Below, one piece after another: positions 42,210 to 51,499 of a stretch of 54,303 nucleotides of DNA. The notes under the pieces were generated by a model. That model was not told where the DNA came from. It saw only the letters and a program-made list of their open reading frames with translations, and ran no database searches. This DNA is from Ignavibacteriaceae bacterium. Lineage in GTDB: Bacteria; Bacteroidota; Ignavibacteria; Ignavibacteriales; Ignavibacteriaceae. The first letter of the stretch is position 1, and every line of letters starts with the position of its first letter. The stretch is from assembly GCA_020848375.1 (NCBI GenBank), contig JADLAF010000244.1:1-54303 (forward strand), in the 5' to 3' direction. Both the position numbers and the translations under genes were made by a program.

Positions 42210-45113
42210 ATGCACCTGCGTTTCCTACTATTTTTAATTTTAACGCTGCTGTCATACTCCCCGGCTTTTGCACAGGCGCTTTATCAGGGACCTGCGCAGG
42301 GTAGTGTGCCGAGCGGTACAACAACATCAACTTATACATTCAATAAGTCAGTTATTAATCCGCCGAAACCAGTTGCGACAAAAAATAAGGATAATCCCGT
42401 TATTGAACCGATGTATTTCCAGTTTAATACACCGGACGTCAAAGCTGAAGATGTTTTTGTTCAGGACCCGAACGCGGGTGCTGACAACCCAACAAATACA
42501 GAAGAAACTCTGTTACTTAGCTCATTCAACGGAATGAACCAGACCAACAGCATTCCGCCCGATCCGTATCTGGCAGTGGGTCCTACTCATATTGTTTCAA
42601 CTGTTAACTCAAACTTTGCTATTTATGACAAACAGGGCAACCTGGTTCAGACCATAAGTGCCGACAGTTGGTACTCTTCTACGCTGTCTGGTCCAGGAGC
42701 ATTTGATCCGAAGGTGCTTTATGATCATTACGCAAAACGATGGATTATGGTATGGCTTGATCAGAATGACAGTCCGCAGAGAGGATATTTCCTTATCTCA
42801 GTTTCTGATGACTCGATACCAATGGGTACCTGGTATAACTGGGCTATTTCATCAACATTGAACGGTACAACCTCAACTTCAACCTGGGGTGACTACCAGG
42901 GTGTCGGGTATGACGAAAACTGTTTATATATAACTTCGAATCAGTTTCAGTTTGGCGCGTCATTTCAGGGTGTTAAAATAAGAATCATCAAGAAAAGTGA
43001 ACTCTATGCTGATCAGGCAGGTCCGTTAACCTGGAATGATTTGTGGGATATACGCTATCCGCAGCAGCTTGGTTCAAGAGTATTTAATATCCGCCCTTCA
43101 ATCAAATATTCTGAAGGAGGAGCTTATCCGCTTCTGCATGCTCCGAGCGGCGGGGCAAACTATATGGTCGTTTACAAAATTAGTGATCCTTCTGGAACAC
43201 CCTCTATGACCGGACATCTTATTCCGGTTGCTCAGTATAGCAATGCGCCGAATGCAAATCAGCTTGGCGGAAGCACTATTCTGCTTGAAGGTGCCGGTGC
43301 TGCTATCAGAAACGAACCAAAAGTGTGGGGGGATAAGATGTGGGCAGTCCACAGTGTGGGAACTCCCGGCGCTGCAACATATTCCTCATTTCACTATTTG
43401 CGTATGAATCTGAATACACTGACAACAGAACATCAGCAAATTTACGGAGCACCGGGTTTCTGGCATATATATGCAGCGATTGAAGTTGATAAAATGGAAA
43501 ATGTTGCGGTTACTTTCAGCAGATCAGGAACAAATGAGTACGTGGGTGCATTTGCAGCCGGGAAAAGAAGAGATGCTGCTGAGTTTGGAGGCAGTTTAAA
43601 GCTTGCAGCCGGTCTTGGTAATTATGTAAAAGACTTTGGCTCAGGCAGAAACAGATGGGGTGACTATAACGGTATCTGGTTAGACCCGACAAATCAGTTA
43701 AATATGTGGGTTTTTACCGAATACGTTGCAGGTACTAATACATGGGGTACCTGGTTCGCTGAACTACGCTTAGAACCTTATGCAGGAGCATCTATTTATC
43801 CGTTTAGTTCTAAATTAAACTTTTCTCCTGTCGAGGTTGGTTTTTCCGGTCAGCCGCTGGCAACCGGATTCGCCAACTATGGCTCGGATAATCTTATAGT
43901 GGACAGCGTTAATACTAAATCAGGACTGTTTTCTATAGTTGAAAATCTGACCTTCCCCATGACTATGTCCACCTATGACTCGGTCAGTTTTGGCGTGGTT
44001 TTTACTCCTCAGGCAGTGGCTGTTCTAACAGATACTCTTTATATATACAGCAATGATGCAGTATATAAGGGAATACCAATCTCAGCTCGCGGATATGAAA
44101 TAAATCCTGCCTCTGAAAGAGAATGGTATGCCGCAACCAAATCAGGTAAAGTTCTCAAACTGAATGCAAACACCGGTGCCGGCACAGAACTTGGCACAGG
44201 GTCAAACTTTGGCGATATAACCTCGTTAGCAATTCATCCAAAAACAAAGATCACTTATGGTCTGTCAACCGAAGCAATATCAACATCGTTGTTCAGACTG
44301 AACAGCACCGGAGGTGACGCATATACACTCTTCAATATCCCTTCAACCACTTTCACTGGTATGTCGTTTGATACTTCAGGAACGCTTCACCTTGCTGAAC
44401 GCGGAGGTAAAATATATACATTTGACCTTTCAAACGGCACAATGACCATGACAGATTCGGTTAAAACAAATCTTTCTGGCATCGCTTTTGATCCTTTTAC
44501 CAACGAACTCTGGGCTACAGTTTATCGCGCTATCGGCAGCGGTAAAGACAAAGTGGTGAAAGTAGTTCGCGGGACAGGCGACACTGTTTTAGTTGGCACA
44601 ACCGGCTATGGCATCAGTACCAATGATATTGAATTTGATGAAAATGGTGTGCTTTACGGAGTAAAAGGCGCAACCACTCAAAATGGCGAGCTTTTTACTA
44701 TAAATAAATCCACCGGCGTCGGCACCCTCATTGGTGCATCAGGCTTCAATGGTCTGAACTCAATCGGTTATCTGACGGGAACTCTCACTTCCACAAAGGA
44801 AGATCAGATTTCTGCTTTGCCGGATGATTTCCGTCTGGGTCAGAACTATCCAAACCCATTTAATCCGGAAACGACAATTGAATACTCATTGCCGGTCAGC
44901 GGAAACGTTCGACTGGTTGTTTACAATATGCTCGGACAGATCATCAATGAACTGGTGAATGAAGTTAAATCAGCGGGCACCTATAAGCTTAGCTGGAATG
45001 GTTCAAACCGCGCTGGTGAAAAGCTCACAAGCGGTATTTATTTCTACGAACTTCAGTTTGACGGTTCAGGAAAGAAATACTCAGAAATGAAGAAGATGGT
45101 TATTCTAAAATAA
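42210..45113 (+). CDS. Secreted T9SS protein with choice-of-anchor and beta-propeller-like regions
   Basis: 967 residues. Signal peptide 1-22 (LRFLLFLILTLLSYSPAFAQ). Residues about 90-530 form a large unrecognised domain starting SSFNGMNQTNSIPPDPYLAVGPTHIVSTVNS. About 530-635 is a choice-of-anchor/ASH-type domain (LNFSPVEVGF ... FTPQAVAVLTDTLYIYSND). About 640-850 has repeats with YAATKSGKVLKLNANTG, suggesting a beta-propeller. The C-terminus is a T9SS sorting domain (NYPNPFNPETTIEYSL, LTSGIYFYELQFDG). Exported to the surface or medium; function unknown, possibly adhesion or polymer binding. Ends in a strong terminator. Confidence 0.85.
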   Translation: MHLRFLLFLILTLLSYSPAFAQALYQGPAQGSVPSGTTTSTYTFNKSVINPPKPVATKNKDNPVIEPMYFQFNTPDVKAEDVFVQDPNAGADNPTNTEETLLLSSFNGMNQTNSIPPDPYLAVGPTHIVSTVNSNFAIYDKQGNLVQTISADSWYSSTLSGPGAFDPKVLYDHYAKRWIMVWLDQNDSPQRGYFLISVSDDSIPMGTWYNWAISSTLNGTTSTSTWGDYQGVGYDENCLYITSNQFQFGASFQGVKIRIIKKSELYADQAGPLTWNDLWDIRYPQQLGSRVFNIRPSIKYSEGGAYPLLHAPSGGANYMVVYKISDPSGTPSMTGHLIPVAQYSNAPNANQLGGSTILLEGAGAAIRNEPKVWGDKMWAVHSVGTPGAATYSSFHYLRMNLNTLTTEHQQIYGAPGFWHIYAAIEVDKMENVAVTFSRSGTNEYVGAFAAGKRRDAAEFGGSLKLAAGLGNYVKDFGSGRNRWGDYNGIWLDPTNQLNMWVFTEYVAGTNTWGTWFAELRLEPYAGASIYPFSSKLNFSPVEVGFSGQPLATGFANYGSDNLIVDSVNTKSGLFSIVENLTFPMTMSTYDSVSFGVVFTPQAVAVLTDTLYIYSNDAVYKGIPISARGYEINPASEREWYAATKSGKVLKLNANTGAGTELGTGSNFGDITSLAIHPKTKITYGLSTEAISTSLFRLNSTGGDAYTLFNIPSTTFTGMSFDTSGTLHLAERGGKIYTFDLSNGTMTMTDSVKTNLSGIAFDPFTNELWATVYRAIGSGKDKVVKVVRGTGDTVLVGTTGYGISTNDIEFDENGVLYGVKGATTQNGELFTINKSTGVGTLIGASGFNGLNSIGYLTGTLTSTKEDQISALPDDFRLGQNYPNPFNPETTIEYSLPVSGNVRLVVYNMLGQIINELVNEVKSAGTYKLSWNGSNRAGEKLTSGIYFYELQFDGSGKKYSEMKKMVILK

Positions 45114-45180
45114 TTATGAATTATGATCTGCCGCGGCGGAATGAAGTATGAATTGGTCTTAATTCTTAATTTTTAATTAA

Positions 45181-45211
45181 AAAGGCCCCGTTTTTACGGG
45201 GCTTTTTTTAT
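45181..45211 (+). terminator. Intrinsic terminator of the first T9SS gene
   Basis: GCCCCG (45185-45190) pairs with CGGGGC (45197-45202) around a TTTTTA loop, with TTTTTTT following. Confidence 0.9.
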
Positions 45212-45282
45212 TTTATAGGATTCTCTGATGCAGAAACATGCCGCAGCCTGCAATTGCCTGCTTGGTGTAATAGCTTTCATCT

Positions 45283-45307
45283 AAGCCAGATTGTCATCTG
45301 GTTGTAC
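45283..45307. repeat. 25-base repeat, copy 1, with CCAGAT hairpin
   Basis: Shares 23 of 25 bases with 45438-45462. The core CCAGAT-TGTC-ATCTGG is a perfect six-base inverted repeat. Such hairpin repeats near secreted-protein genes suggest a dispersed REP element. Confidence 0.6.
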
Positions 45308-45360
45308 GAAGGGATGAAAATGTTCGCTGGGCGATTGTGCGGTGTATATATATTCGCACC

Positions 45361-45378
45361 GCCGGATAATAATCCGGC
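45361..45378. repeat. GCCGGAT hairpin
   Basis: GCCGGAT and ATCCGGC are perfectly complementary around AATA. It lies between the two copies of the 25-base repeat. Confidence 0.55.
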
Positions 45379-45437
45379 GCAATGCTGAGACTCAATCAAT
45401 AAGAAGAAATTATTCTGGATATATGATTTTTGGCTTA

Positions 45438-45462
45438 AAGCCAGATTGTCATTTGGCTGTAC
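45438..45462. repeat. 25-base repeat, copy 2
   Basis: Two differences from copy 1 (45283-45307). The core keeps a foldable stem by a G-U pair (CCAGAT / ATTTGG). Confidence 0.6.
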
Positions 45463-45681
45463 TAATGAATCAAATATTTTAAATGGAGACATGCTCCTGC
45501 ATGAAGGTATATCGGTTGGCGGCATAGAGGATATTGATTATAAGTGAACTTTTCAAAACCAATCCAAGATCTGCCAGGCGGTTAAATTCTTGTTGAATTA
45601 GATAAAATCTATGTTCCAAGTTCCGTAAGTTTTCATATTCTCATTATCTAAAAACCTCCACACACAGAAAAAACTTGAAAA

Positions 45682-45704
45682 TTGTTTCATTTTGTTATAT
45701 TTTT
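45682..45704 (+). promoter_or_regulatory. Putative promoter of the second T9SS gene
   Basis: TTG at 45682-45684 and TATATTTTT at 45696-45704 resemble the element before the first T9SS gene (42128-42151), about 30 bases upstream of the start. Low confidence. Confidence 0.3.
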
Positions 45705-45735
45705 AACCATACAATAACATTTTTGTGGAGCTACC

Positions 45736-48564
45736 ATGGGTACCCTCGTTCCTCGTTTCTCGTTCCTCGTCCTAATTTTCTTCGCCCTGTTTTTCGGGAC
45801 AGCAAAGTTGTCTGCACAGGGTAAATTCCCTTATGGGGTGGTTACGGCAAATCATCCTGACTCAAGTATCTTTCTAATGAACAATAATATTACTCAAATT
45901 AAAGATCTTGGTGTAAATTTTATCGTTCACAGGATAAATACGACCAATTTACCCACAATCCGTGATTCCGGATTAAAGGTTATCGCTAATAACTGGCATT
46001 CTGAAGAAGATTTTATATTTAACTTTTCAACTGCGTTGCGCACTATTTATAAACCCAGACCACAGAATTTTAGCTCATATACAGAAGAATTACGTTTTTC
46101 AAAGGGAATTCAGGTCAATATCGAAGGGACTTCTTACTGGAAAATTGAAACCAGTGAATCACCCGGACAAGCAGTACACAGCGGTCCAAATGTTGCCCAA
46201 TACGACCGGTTCATTAACAGATATTATAGTGACGATCATATTGTGTATGATTTAGTTTGGCGAATGAAGATTTCAGGCGATACCACTTCTACAACAGCTA
46301 AGGTTTGCTCGTTAGCAGTGGTTCATATAGCTGGAACTGACACCTTCAAAATTGCTGATACATTACTTTATGCAAAGGATTTTAGCAATCAGTTTAAGGA
46401 TATTGTTCTGCAATACAAATTAGACGAGTTGGCACAAATTTATCCTCTTGTGAAGTCAAATCCTGAAGGACCAGAGTATCACCCCACCCCTGAGGATGTG
46501 AATTATATTGATGCTGTTACGTTTAAGGATGGAATAAACTATCAGCTGTATTATTTTGGAAATCGAGATCTTTTTATTCAAAGCATAGAATGTTTTGATG
46601 ACAGGATTTGGAATGAGTATATGATTACTTCACCGCAAAATTTTGCTATTGATTTGACAAACCAAACTACTAATCTTGAACCAGACACTTCAATTATCAG
46701 CTGGCTCGCTTACGATGAGCCACATTCAATTGATTTATACAGCCCTCTTAAAGTATTATATGATAGTTTGCAAGCAAAAAATATAAACCCGCCAATTAAC
46801 TCACTGTATCCTGAGTGGGATGGGATAAGAAATGGAAACCCGACCATAAAGCAGTTTATTGATTCCGTTCAACCGCCTAATTTTATGTTTTACTATCTGC
46901 CATTTTGGTATAATACGGTTCCGGAAGAATATCATTCAAATGGCATCACAACACTCTGGCATCTGAACAATAGACTAAAAGAAGCACATAACAATTTCCC
47001 CGGCTTTTGGCATATTGTTCAATCAATGTCTTATATCAATGCGGCGAGGACAGCTTATTATTGGAGAAAACCTGCCTATGAAGAGTTAACAGCACAAATG
47101 CACCTAGCACTGGCAAACGGCACAAAGGGATTATTGTTGAGCAATTATTCTACCTATCCCCGTCTGGAATATTATGATGAGACTGATCCAAATCAACATA
47201 TACCTCTGCCGGTTTCAGAAGGACTTGTTTACAATCTGGAAGGTACCGGTGAAACCTGGGTAACAACATCGCTGTATGATAATTTAAAGAATTATTTTAA
47301 ACCCAGAATTCAGGGAGTGTATGGAGATTATTTGCAGAAACTGATTTATACCGGGCAATTTTTAAGCAAGGCAAAAAGGGCAATTACACCCTCGGTTTAT
47401 TTTGCAGATTCTTCCTATGAGAGCGGAAAACGGCTTTCGATGATTGCTTTTAATAATACACCCGAAGCCCATCACTATCATCATCTGGGATTCTTCAACG
47501 ATACAGAAGATGCAATAAACCATAGGTACTTTTTATTAGTTAATGCATTCCCTAAGGTTAGCAATGCAGCAGATGATGTAATTCATTTGAGTTTTACGCC
47601 TCCTGATACAACATTATTTAAGAATTTTAGATTCCGGAATATTGAAGGGGGTACTGACACAAATTTTTCAGGCAGGTTCACAGGAAGTATTGCCATTCAC
47701 GGTGGCGATGGCAAATTATTTCAGGTTGCACCTACAATCAGATTTGGAGGAAAACTTACGAGCAATGACGAGGTTAAGGAGACAGAATTTCTGAAAGAAA
47801 ATCTGAGAGTTTTGGCTTCTGATACCCTTACCGTAACGGGGAACTATTATCTTCAAGCCAATTTACAAATTGATTCAGGTGCGGGGTTAGGCCAAACCGG
47901 CTATACATATATTGACAGCACTGGTTCTTTTAATGTTTCAAAATGGAGCAATTCATTGTTAAAAAGCCGTACTGGAGTATATCCCAGACTGCTCTGGGCT
48001 GACTTTCCAGGCACTGATTCAGTTCTCTCTTACAAAATTTATAGAAAGAAACAGGATACAGTTTTTTCATTATTAGCAACAGTAAGCAGTACAGCCCGGT
48101 CATTCATTGACAGCGGCACCTCAATAATAGAAGGGGTTCCGATTATGAACGAAACCTTTTCTGATTATTATGTTACCGTTACAGTGTTATTGCCCGGAGG
48201 CAGATACCAGACTGCCAGTTATAATTCAAATACAATTGAGTATAACAGAGTCCGGGGAACTGCTCTTCAAAAGAATGGTCTCAAAAAAGAAAGTCAAAAT
48301 TCATATTCATTGAAGCAGAATTACCCTAATCCGTTTAACCCTGAGACGGTCATATCCTTCTCGATTAAACAGCGTGGATTTACAACTTTACGGATATTCG
48401 ATATTAGCGGAAAGATGATTGCAGAATTGGTTAATTCCGTATTGGAGCCTGGTGAGTATTCGCATACATTTAGACCAGAAAACCATCTTTCCAGCGGGGT
48501 TTATTTTATAGAATTAGTTTCTGGCAGCTTCCGTGCTGTTCAGAAAACAATGTACCTGAAGTAA
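45736..48564 (+). CDS. Secreted T9SS protein, possible glycoside-hydrolase-like barrel
   Basis: 942 residues. Signal peptide 1-28, encoded by a stretch with a 7-base period (TCGTTCC repeats at 45746-45772); GTGGAG precedes the ATG. Residues about 30-550 read like a TIM-barrel hydrolase: ITQIKDLGVNFIVHRINT, SWLAYDEPHSIDLY, FYYLPFWYN and ANGTKGLLLSNYSTYP, with acidic residues in YDEP that could be catalytic. No family was recognised. About 560-850 are beta-rich domains. The C-terminal NYPNPFNPETVISFSI, FRPENHLSSGVYFIELVSG segment is a T9SS sorting domain. Probably a surface enzyme acting on polymers; unproven. Confidence 0.8.
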   Translation: MGTLVPRFSFLVLIFFALFFGTAKLSAQGKFPYGVVTANHPDSSIFLMNNNITQIKDLGVNFIVHRINTTNLPTIRDSGLKVIANNWHSEEDFIFNFSTALRTIYKPRPQNFSSYTEELRFSKGIQVNIEGTSYWKIETSESPGQAVHSGPNVAQYDRFINRYYSDDHIVYDLVWRMKISGDTTSTTAKVCSLAVVHIAGTDTFKIADTLLYAKDFSNQFKDIVLQYKLDELAQIYPLVKSNPEGPEYHPTPEDVNYIDAVTFKDGINYQLYYFGNRDLFIQSIECFDDRIWNEYMITSPQNFAIDLTNQTTNLEPDTSIISWLAYDEPHSIDLYSPLKVLYDSLQAKNINPPINSLYPEWDGIRNGNPTIKQFIDSVQPPNFMFYYLPFWYNTVPEEYHSNGITTLWHLNNRLKEAHNNFPGFWHIVQSMSYINAARTAYYWRKPAYEELTAQMHLALANGTKGLLLSNYSTYPRLEYYDETDPNQHIPLPVSEGLVYNLEGTGETWVTTSLYDNLKNYFKPRIQGVYGDYLQKLIYTGQFLSKAKRAITPSVYFADSSYESGKRLSMIAFNNTPEAHHYHHLGFFNDTEDAINHRYFLLVNAFPKVSNAADDVIHLSFTPPDTTLFKNFRFRNIEGGTDTNFSGRFTGSIAIHGGDGKLFQVAPTIRFGGKLTSNDEVKETEFLKENLRVLASDTLTVTGNYYLQANLQIDSGAGLGQTGYTYIDSTGSFNVSKWSNSLLKSRTGVYPRLLWADFPGTDSVLSYKIYRKKQDTVFSLLATVSSTARSFIDSGTSIIEGVPIMNETFSDYYVTVTVLLPGGRYQTASYNSNTIEYNRVRGTALQKNGLKKESQNSYSLKQNYPNPFNPETVISFSIKQRGFTTLRIFDISGKMIAELVNSVLEPGEYSHTFRPENHLSSGVYFIELVSGSFRAVQKTMYLK

Positions 48565-48577
48565 AAGGATAAATATT

Positions 48578-50296
48578 ATGAAATATATACTATTTTTTTG
48601 GTTAAGTATAAGTTTATCTGTTTTCTCAGAAATCCGTTATGTCAGTAAAACCGGAACAAGCACTCCCCCTTATACAAGCTGGCAGACTGCAAGTGACAGT
48701 ATTCAGAAATGTATAGATTTTGCACAACCAGGAGATACAATTTATGTGGCAAAAGGAGAATATCTTGAAGCGCTTGTAAGTTATAAAAAGATTCATCTAA
48801 TAGGTTCCGGGTCTGATAGTACTATTATTAAAAAAGATGTTCTAGGAGGAGGTGCAATAGAGATACGAGGTGGTGGGACAATTGATGGTTTTTATATTGA
48901 AAATACCACTTCTGCTCAATATCATGCTATATGGATTATATCTGCGATCTCTGATACACTTTTTATTAGAAATAATATTGTTGTTTCTAATTCTGCAAAT
49001 ATTAACATTCACAAAGGGATTGTGGTTGCAGAAAATAATTTTGGAAAGAATGGTGCATTTTTTAGTGGGAATGGAGGATCGAATTCAGGATCAGAAATTC
49101 ATTTATACTGTAATATCAGTTACGCTAAATATGATGCTGCACCCTGGGGTATAAAATGTTTTATTGTTGGTAACACTTTTTACTCTGAAGAGCAAATAAT
49201 GTATTTGGTAAACGGTGGACCACATCTTGTAGCTAACAATATCTTTATAACTACGGTGAATAGATTTGCAAACGACCATTGCATTCAGGGCAATAAAATA
49301 TTTTCCCGTAATAATCTTATGAGTGCAATTTATTTCAGAGGTGCAGCAATCTGGTGCAATTTTGACAACGACCATCGTAATAATATAGTTCTTAATGCAA
49401 AGTACGGCATAAGAGCAAGCCCGGATGCATCTTCCACGTTACGTTACAATGCATTCTGGAAGGTGGGGCAGATTTATGAAAATGCTTTTGATCACGACTC
49501 AACCAATAAATTTCTCTTCCCAATGTTTGTTGATGAAGAAGCAGGGGATTTCCGGCTGCAAAAGTATTCACCTCTGATTGATGCAGGTGACCCGGAGATT
49601 CGTGATGTTGACGGAACAAGAAGTGATATTGGTCCCCTTGGTGGTCCCTATGGCAGGAGTTATGAATATCTTGACCTTGCCCCAAGAGCTCCTGTTGTGT
49701 CTGAACCCGTTATGACACCAGATAGTGTAACTCTTCACTGGCAAAAAAACTATGAAACCGATTTGACAGGTTACCGTGTTTATCAGGACACTGTTCAACC
49801 GATTATACCTTTTCCTGATAAGCTGATTTATGCCGGATCAGACACAAGTTATACCATAGAACGCCCTGACTCAGGCAGGAATTACTATTACATTGTTACC
49901 GCCATTGACAGTATAGTTAACGAGTCAAAACCGAGCCAGGCCATCCAGTTGCTTCTTACGTCAGCAGATGAAAACGAATCTGAGATGACAACACCTGAGA
50001 AAACCCAACTGATTGGCAATTATCCAAACCCCTTTAACCCCAGCACTACCATACGGTATTCTCTACAAGAGCGGAGTTATGTTAAGTTATATATCTACAC
50101 CCTGCGTGGTGAGCTATTAGAAGTGAGAGTGAATGAGGAGCAGACAGCAGGAGAGTATAACTATCTGTTTTCTCCTGAGATAACCGGCACCATAGACGAC
50201 CTTGCAAGCGGAGTATATTTCTATATGCTTGAAACCAAAGGCAGGGAAACCGGTAAAATAATCAGAGAAACGGGTAAAATGCTCTTGATTAAATAA
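48578..50296 (+). CDS. Secreted T9SS protein with right-handed beta-helix
   Basis: 572 residues. Short signal peptide (KYILFFWLSISLSVFS). Residues about 20-330 show beta-helix features: YVSKTGTSTPPYTSWQTASDSIQKCIDFAQPGDTIYVAKGEY at the start and repeats with NNI and N-rich turns (FIRNNIVVSNSANIN, LVANNIFITTVNR). About 370-455 is a fibronectin III domain (APRAPVVSEPVMTPDSVTLHW ... YYIVTAID). The C-terminus is a T9SS sorting domain (NYPNPFNPSTTIRYSL, LASGVYFYMLETKG). Beta-helix proteins of this sort are often polysaccharide lyases or adhesins; no catalytic residues were identified. Thirteen bases after the preceding T9SS gene, likely co-transcribed. Confidence 0.85.
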   Translation: MKYILFFWLSISLSVFSEIRYVSKTGTSTPPYTSWQTASDSIQKCIDFAQPGDTIYVAKGEYLEALVSYKKIHLIGSGSDSTIIKKDVLGGGAIEIRGGGTIDGFYIENTTSAQYHAIWIISAISDTLFIRNNIVVSNSANINIHKGIVVAENNFGKNGAFFSGNGGSNSGSEIHLYCNISYAKYDAAPWGIKCFIVGNTFYSEEQIMYLVNGGPHLVANNIFITTVNRFANDHCIQGNKIFSRNNLMSAIYFRGAAIWCNFDNDHRNNIVLNAKYGIRASPDASSTLRYNAFWKVGQIYENAFDHDSTNKFLFPMFVDEEAGDFRLQKYSPLIDAGDPEIRDVDGTRSDIGPLGGPYGRSYEYLDLAPRAPVVSEPVMTPDSVTLHWQKNYETDLTGYRVYQDTVQPIIPFPDKLIYAGSDTSYTIERPDSGRNYYYIVTAIDSIVNESKPSQAIQLLLTSADENESEMTTPEKTQLIGNYPNPFNPSTTIRYSLQERSYVKLYIYTLRGELLEVRVNEEQTAGEYNYLFSPEITGTIDDLASGVYFYMLETKGRETGKIIRETGKMLLIK

Positions 50297-50317
50297 ACCG
50301 GCCCATTTCCGGTTAAG

Positions 50318-50347
50318 TGCCGCTCTGAATATTGGCGGCATTTTTTT
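50318..50347 (+). terminator. Intrinsic terminator after the T9SS operon
   Basis: TGCCGC (50318-50323) pairs with GCGGCA (50335-50340) and is followed by TTTTTTT. Confidence 0.85.
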
Positions 50348-50470
50348 GTCCTTCAGACCTGAAGCGGGGGGCTGGACGCGAGGATTAAAACTCAAAATTG
50401 ATCAGCGGCTTAAAAACCGTATATTGGTTCCTGAAAAATCACTATTTTAGGGAAAAGCAATTAAAAGAGA

Positions 50471-51475
50471 ATGATTTTAGAGACTCTTGATGTAAAGCAA
50501 AACGACATTTTCATCTTTTCAGAAAACAGATTTGATCTTGAGGACAATTTCCGGCTGATCAATAAAGATGAAAAGATAAAAAAAACCATAGGCATCCATT
50601 TTAACGATGTCTGCGCATTCGTCTATGATGAAAAACCGAAGAGTCTGGTCGTTTACCGTCTTCTTACAAATTTCCCCTCATTTAACTCTTCTTTGGTTAA
50701 ATATGGCATTATTGTCAATATAAATGGTGCTCCTGAGGTTATATACTTTGATCCGGTATATGCACTGAGAGAACTGGATGAATACTACGAAATGCAAGGT
50801 TTCCCTGATCTCAGGTTCCGCATTCAGCAGGTTGGGCTGATTTCAAGTTTCAGGATTCAGGGGGAGGCAAATTTTCAGGAGGTGTATGCTTTTGACCTCG
50901 AAGCCATTGAGGTTGAACACCAGAATGACCGTGTGTTTGCCGAACTGATTTTTGCTTTTGAAGACATTGATTTTGACCTGGTAACCTCTTTTAAAAGCAC
51001 AAATCACAGTCAACCAGCTCAAAAACAGCGATTCACAAAGATAAATGCTGAAGATTTTCAGGGTCATGTGTCTGAGGAATCAGATTATGCAGGGAAGCTG
51101 GATTTCAACCGCCGGAATGCAGTTCCTGATAGTGAGGTGAAAAGTGAAACCCCCAGGATGCAGAGGGTTGTAACAGTGCAGGTAGATTACACCCCTCCCC
51201 AATCAGATTATAAGCCAAAGTTTTCAGCCCCTCCTCCACCCCGTTTAGTTAAACTGGGTAAAGGTTATGAGGATAATCAGGAGGAAAGTGTAGAAGCTAA
51301 AAAACCGAAATTTGCTGATTTCCTTTCAAAAGTTAAAAATGATGCTAAGACAGGTAAAGAACAGGAAACCGCAAAACAGAAAAAGGTGATTGACCTCTTT
51401 AAGTCAACCTCGGGAATGCAGGATTTTGTGGTAGAACGTGGTAAAAAACAGGTCGTGCTTAAACTGAAAAAATAA
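50471..51475 (+). CDS. Hypothetical protein, unrecognised family
   Basis: 334 residues, not recognised. Residues 1-165 look like a compact alpha/beta domain (FIFSENRFDLEDNFRLINKDE, KSLVVYRLLTNFPSFNSSLV, ELDEYYEMQGFPDLRFRIQQVGLISSF). From about 170 the protein is low-complexity and charged, with a proline-rich stretch PKFSAPPPPRLVKLGKGYE near 255 and a Lys-rich end KKQVVLKLKK. No signal peptide or membrane helix. Good coding character (no stop, family-like codon use) and AAGAGA before the ATG support a real gene. Transcribed alone and convergent with the glycosyltransferase genes. Confidence 0.7.
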   Translation: MILETLDVKQNDIFIFSENRFDLEDNFRLINKDEKIKKTIGIHFNDVCAFVYDEKPKSLVVYRLLTNFPSFNSSLVKYGIIVNINGAPEVIYFDPVYALRELDEYYEMQGFPDLRFRIQQVGLISSFRIQGEANFQEVYAFDLEAIEVEHQNDRVFAELIFAFEDIDFDLVTSFKSTNHSQPAQKQRFTKINAEDFQGHVSEESDYAGKLDFNRRNAVPDSEVKSETPRMQRVVTVQVDYTPPQSDYKPKFSAPPPPRLVKLGKGYEDNQEESVEAKKPKFADFLSKVKNDAKTGKEQETAKQKKVIDLFKSTSGMQDFVVERGKKQVVLKLKK

Positions 51476-51499
51476 ACAGTTTCTTTGATCTGTTTATTT
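51470..51499. terminator. Bidirectional terminator between convergent genes
   Basis: AAATAAACAG (51470-51479) and CTGTTTATTT (51490-51499) are perfect inverted repeats around a ten-base loop, spanning the ends of the unknown gene and of the GT9 gene. AT-rich stem, so moderate strength. Confidence 0.55.

Larger units (their letters stand above)
45212..45735. other. Repeat-rich intergenic region between two T9SS genes
   Basis: No gene is supported here; the 82-codon minus-strand frame at 45277-45525 consists of the repeats themselves. It contains two copies of a 25-base element, a GCCGGAT/ATCCGGC hairpin, and the promoter of the next gene near 45680-45704. The region looks like a cluster of REP-type elements. 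Confidence 0.6.

Noticed and set aside
45277-45525. 82-codon minus-strand frame between T9SS genes
   Set aside because: Made up of the 25-base repeats and hairpins, so a chance frame through repeat DNA.
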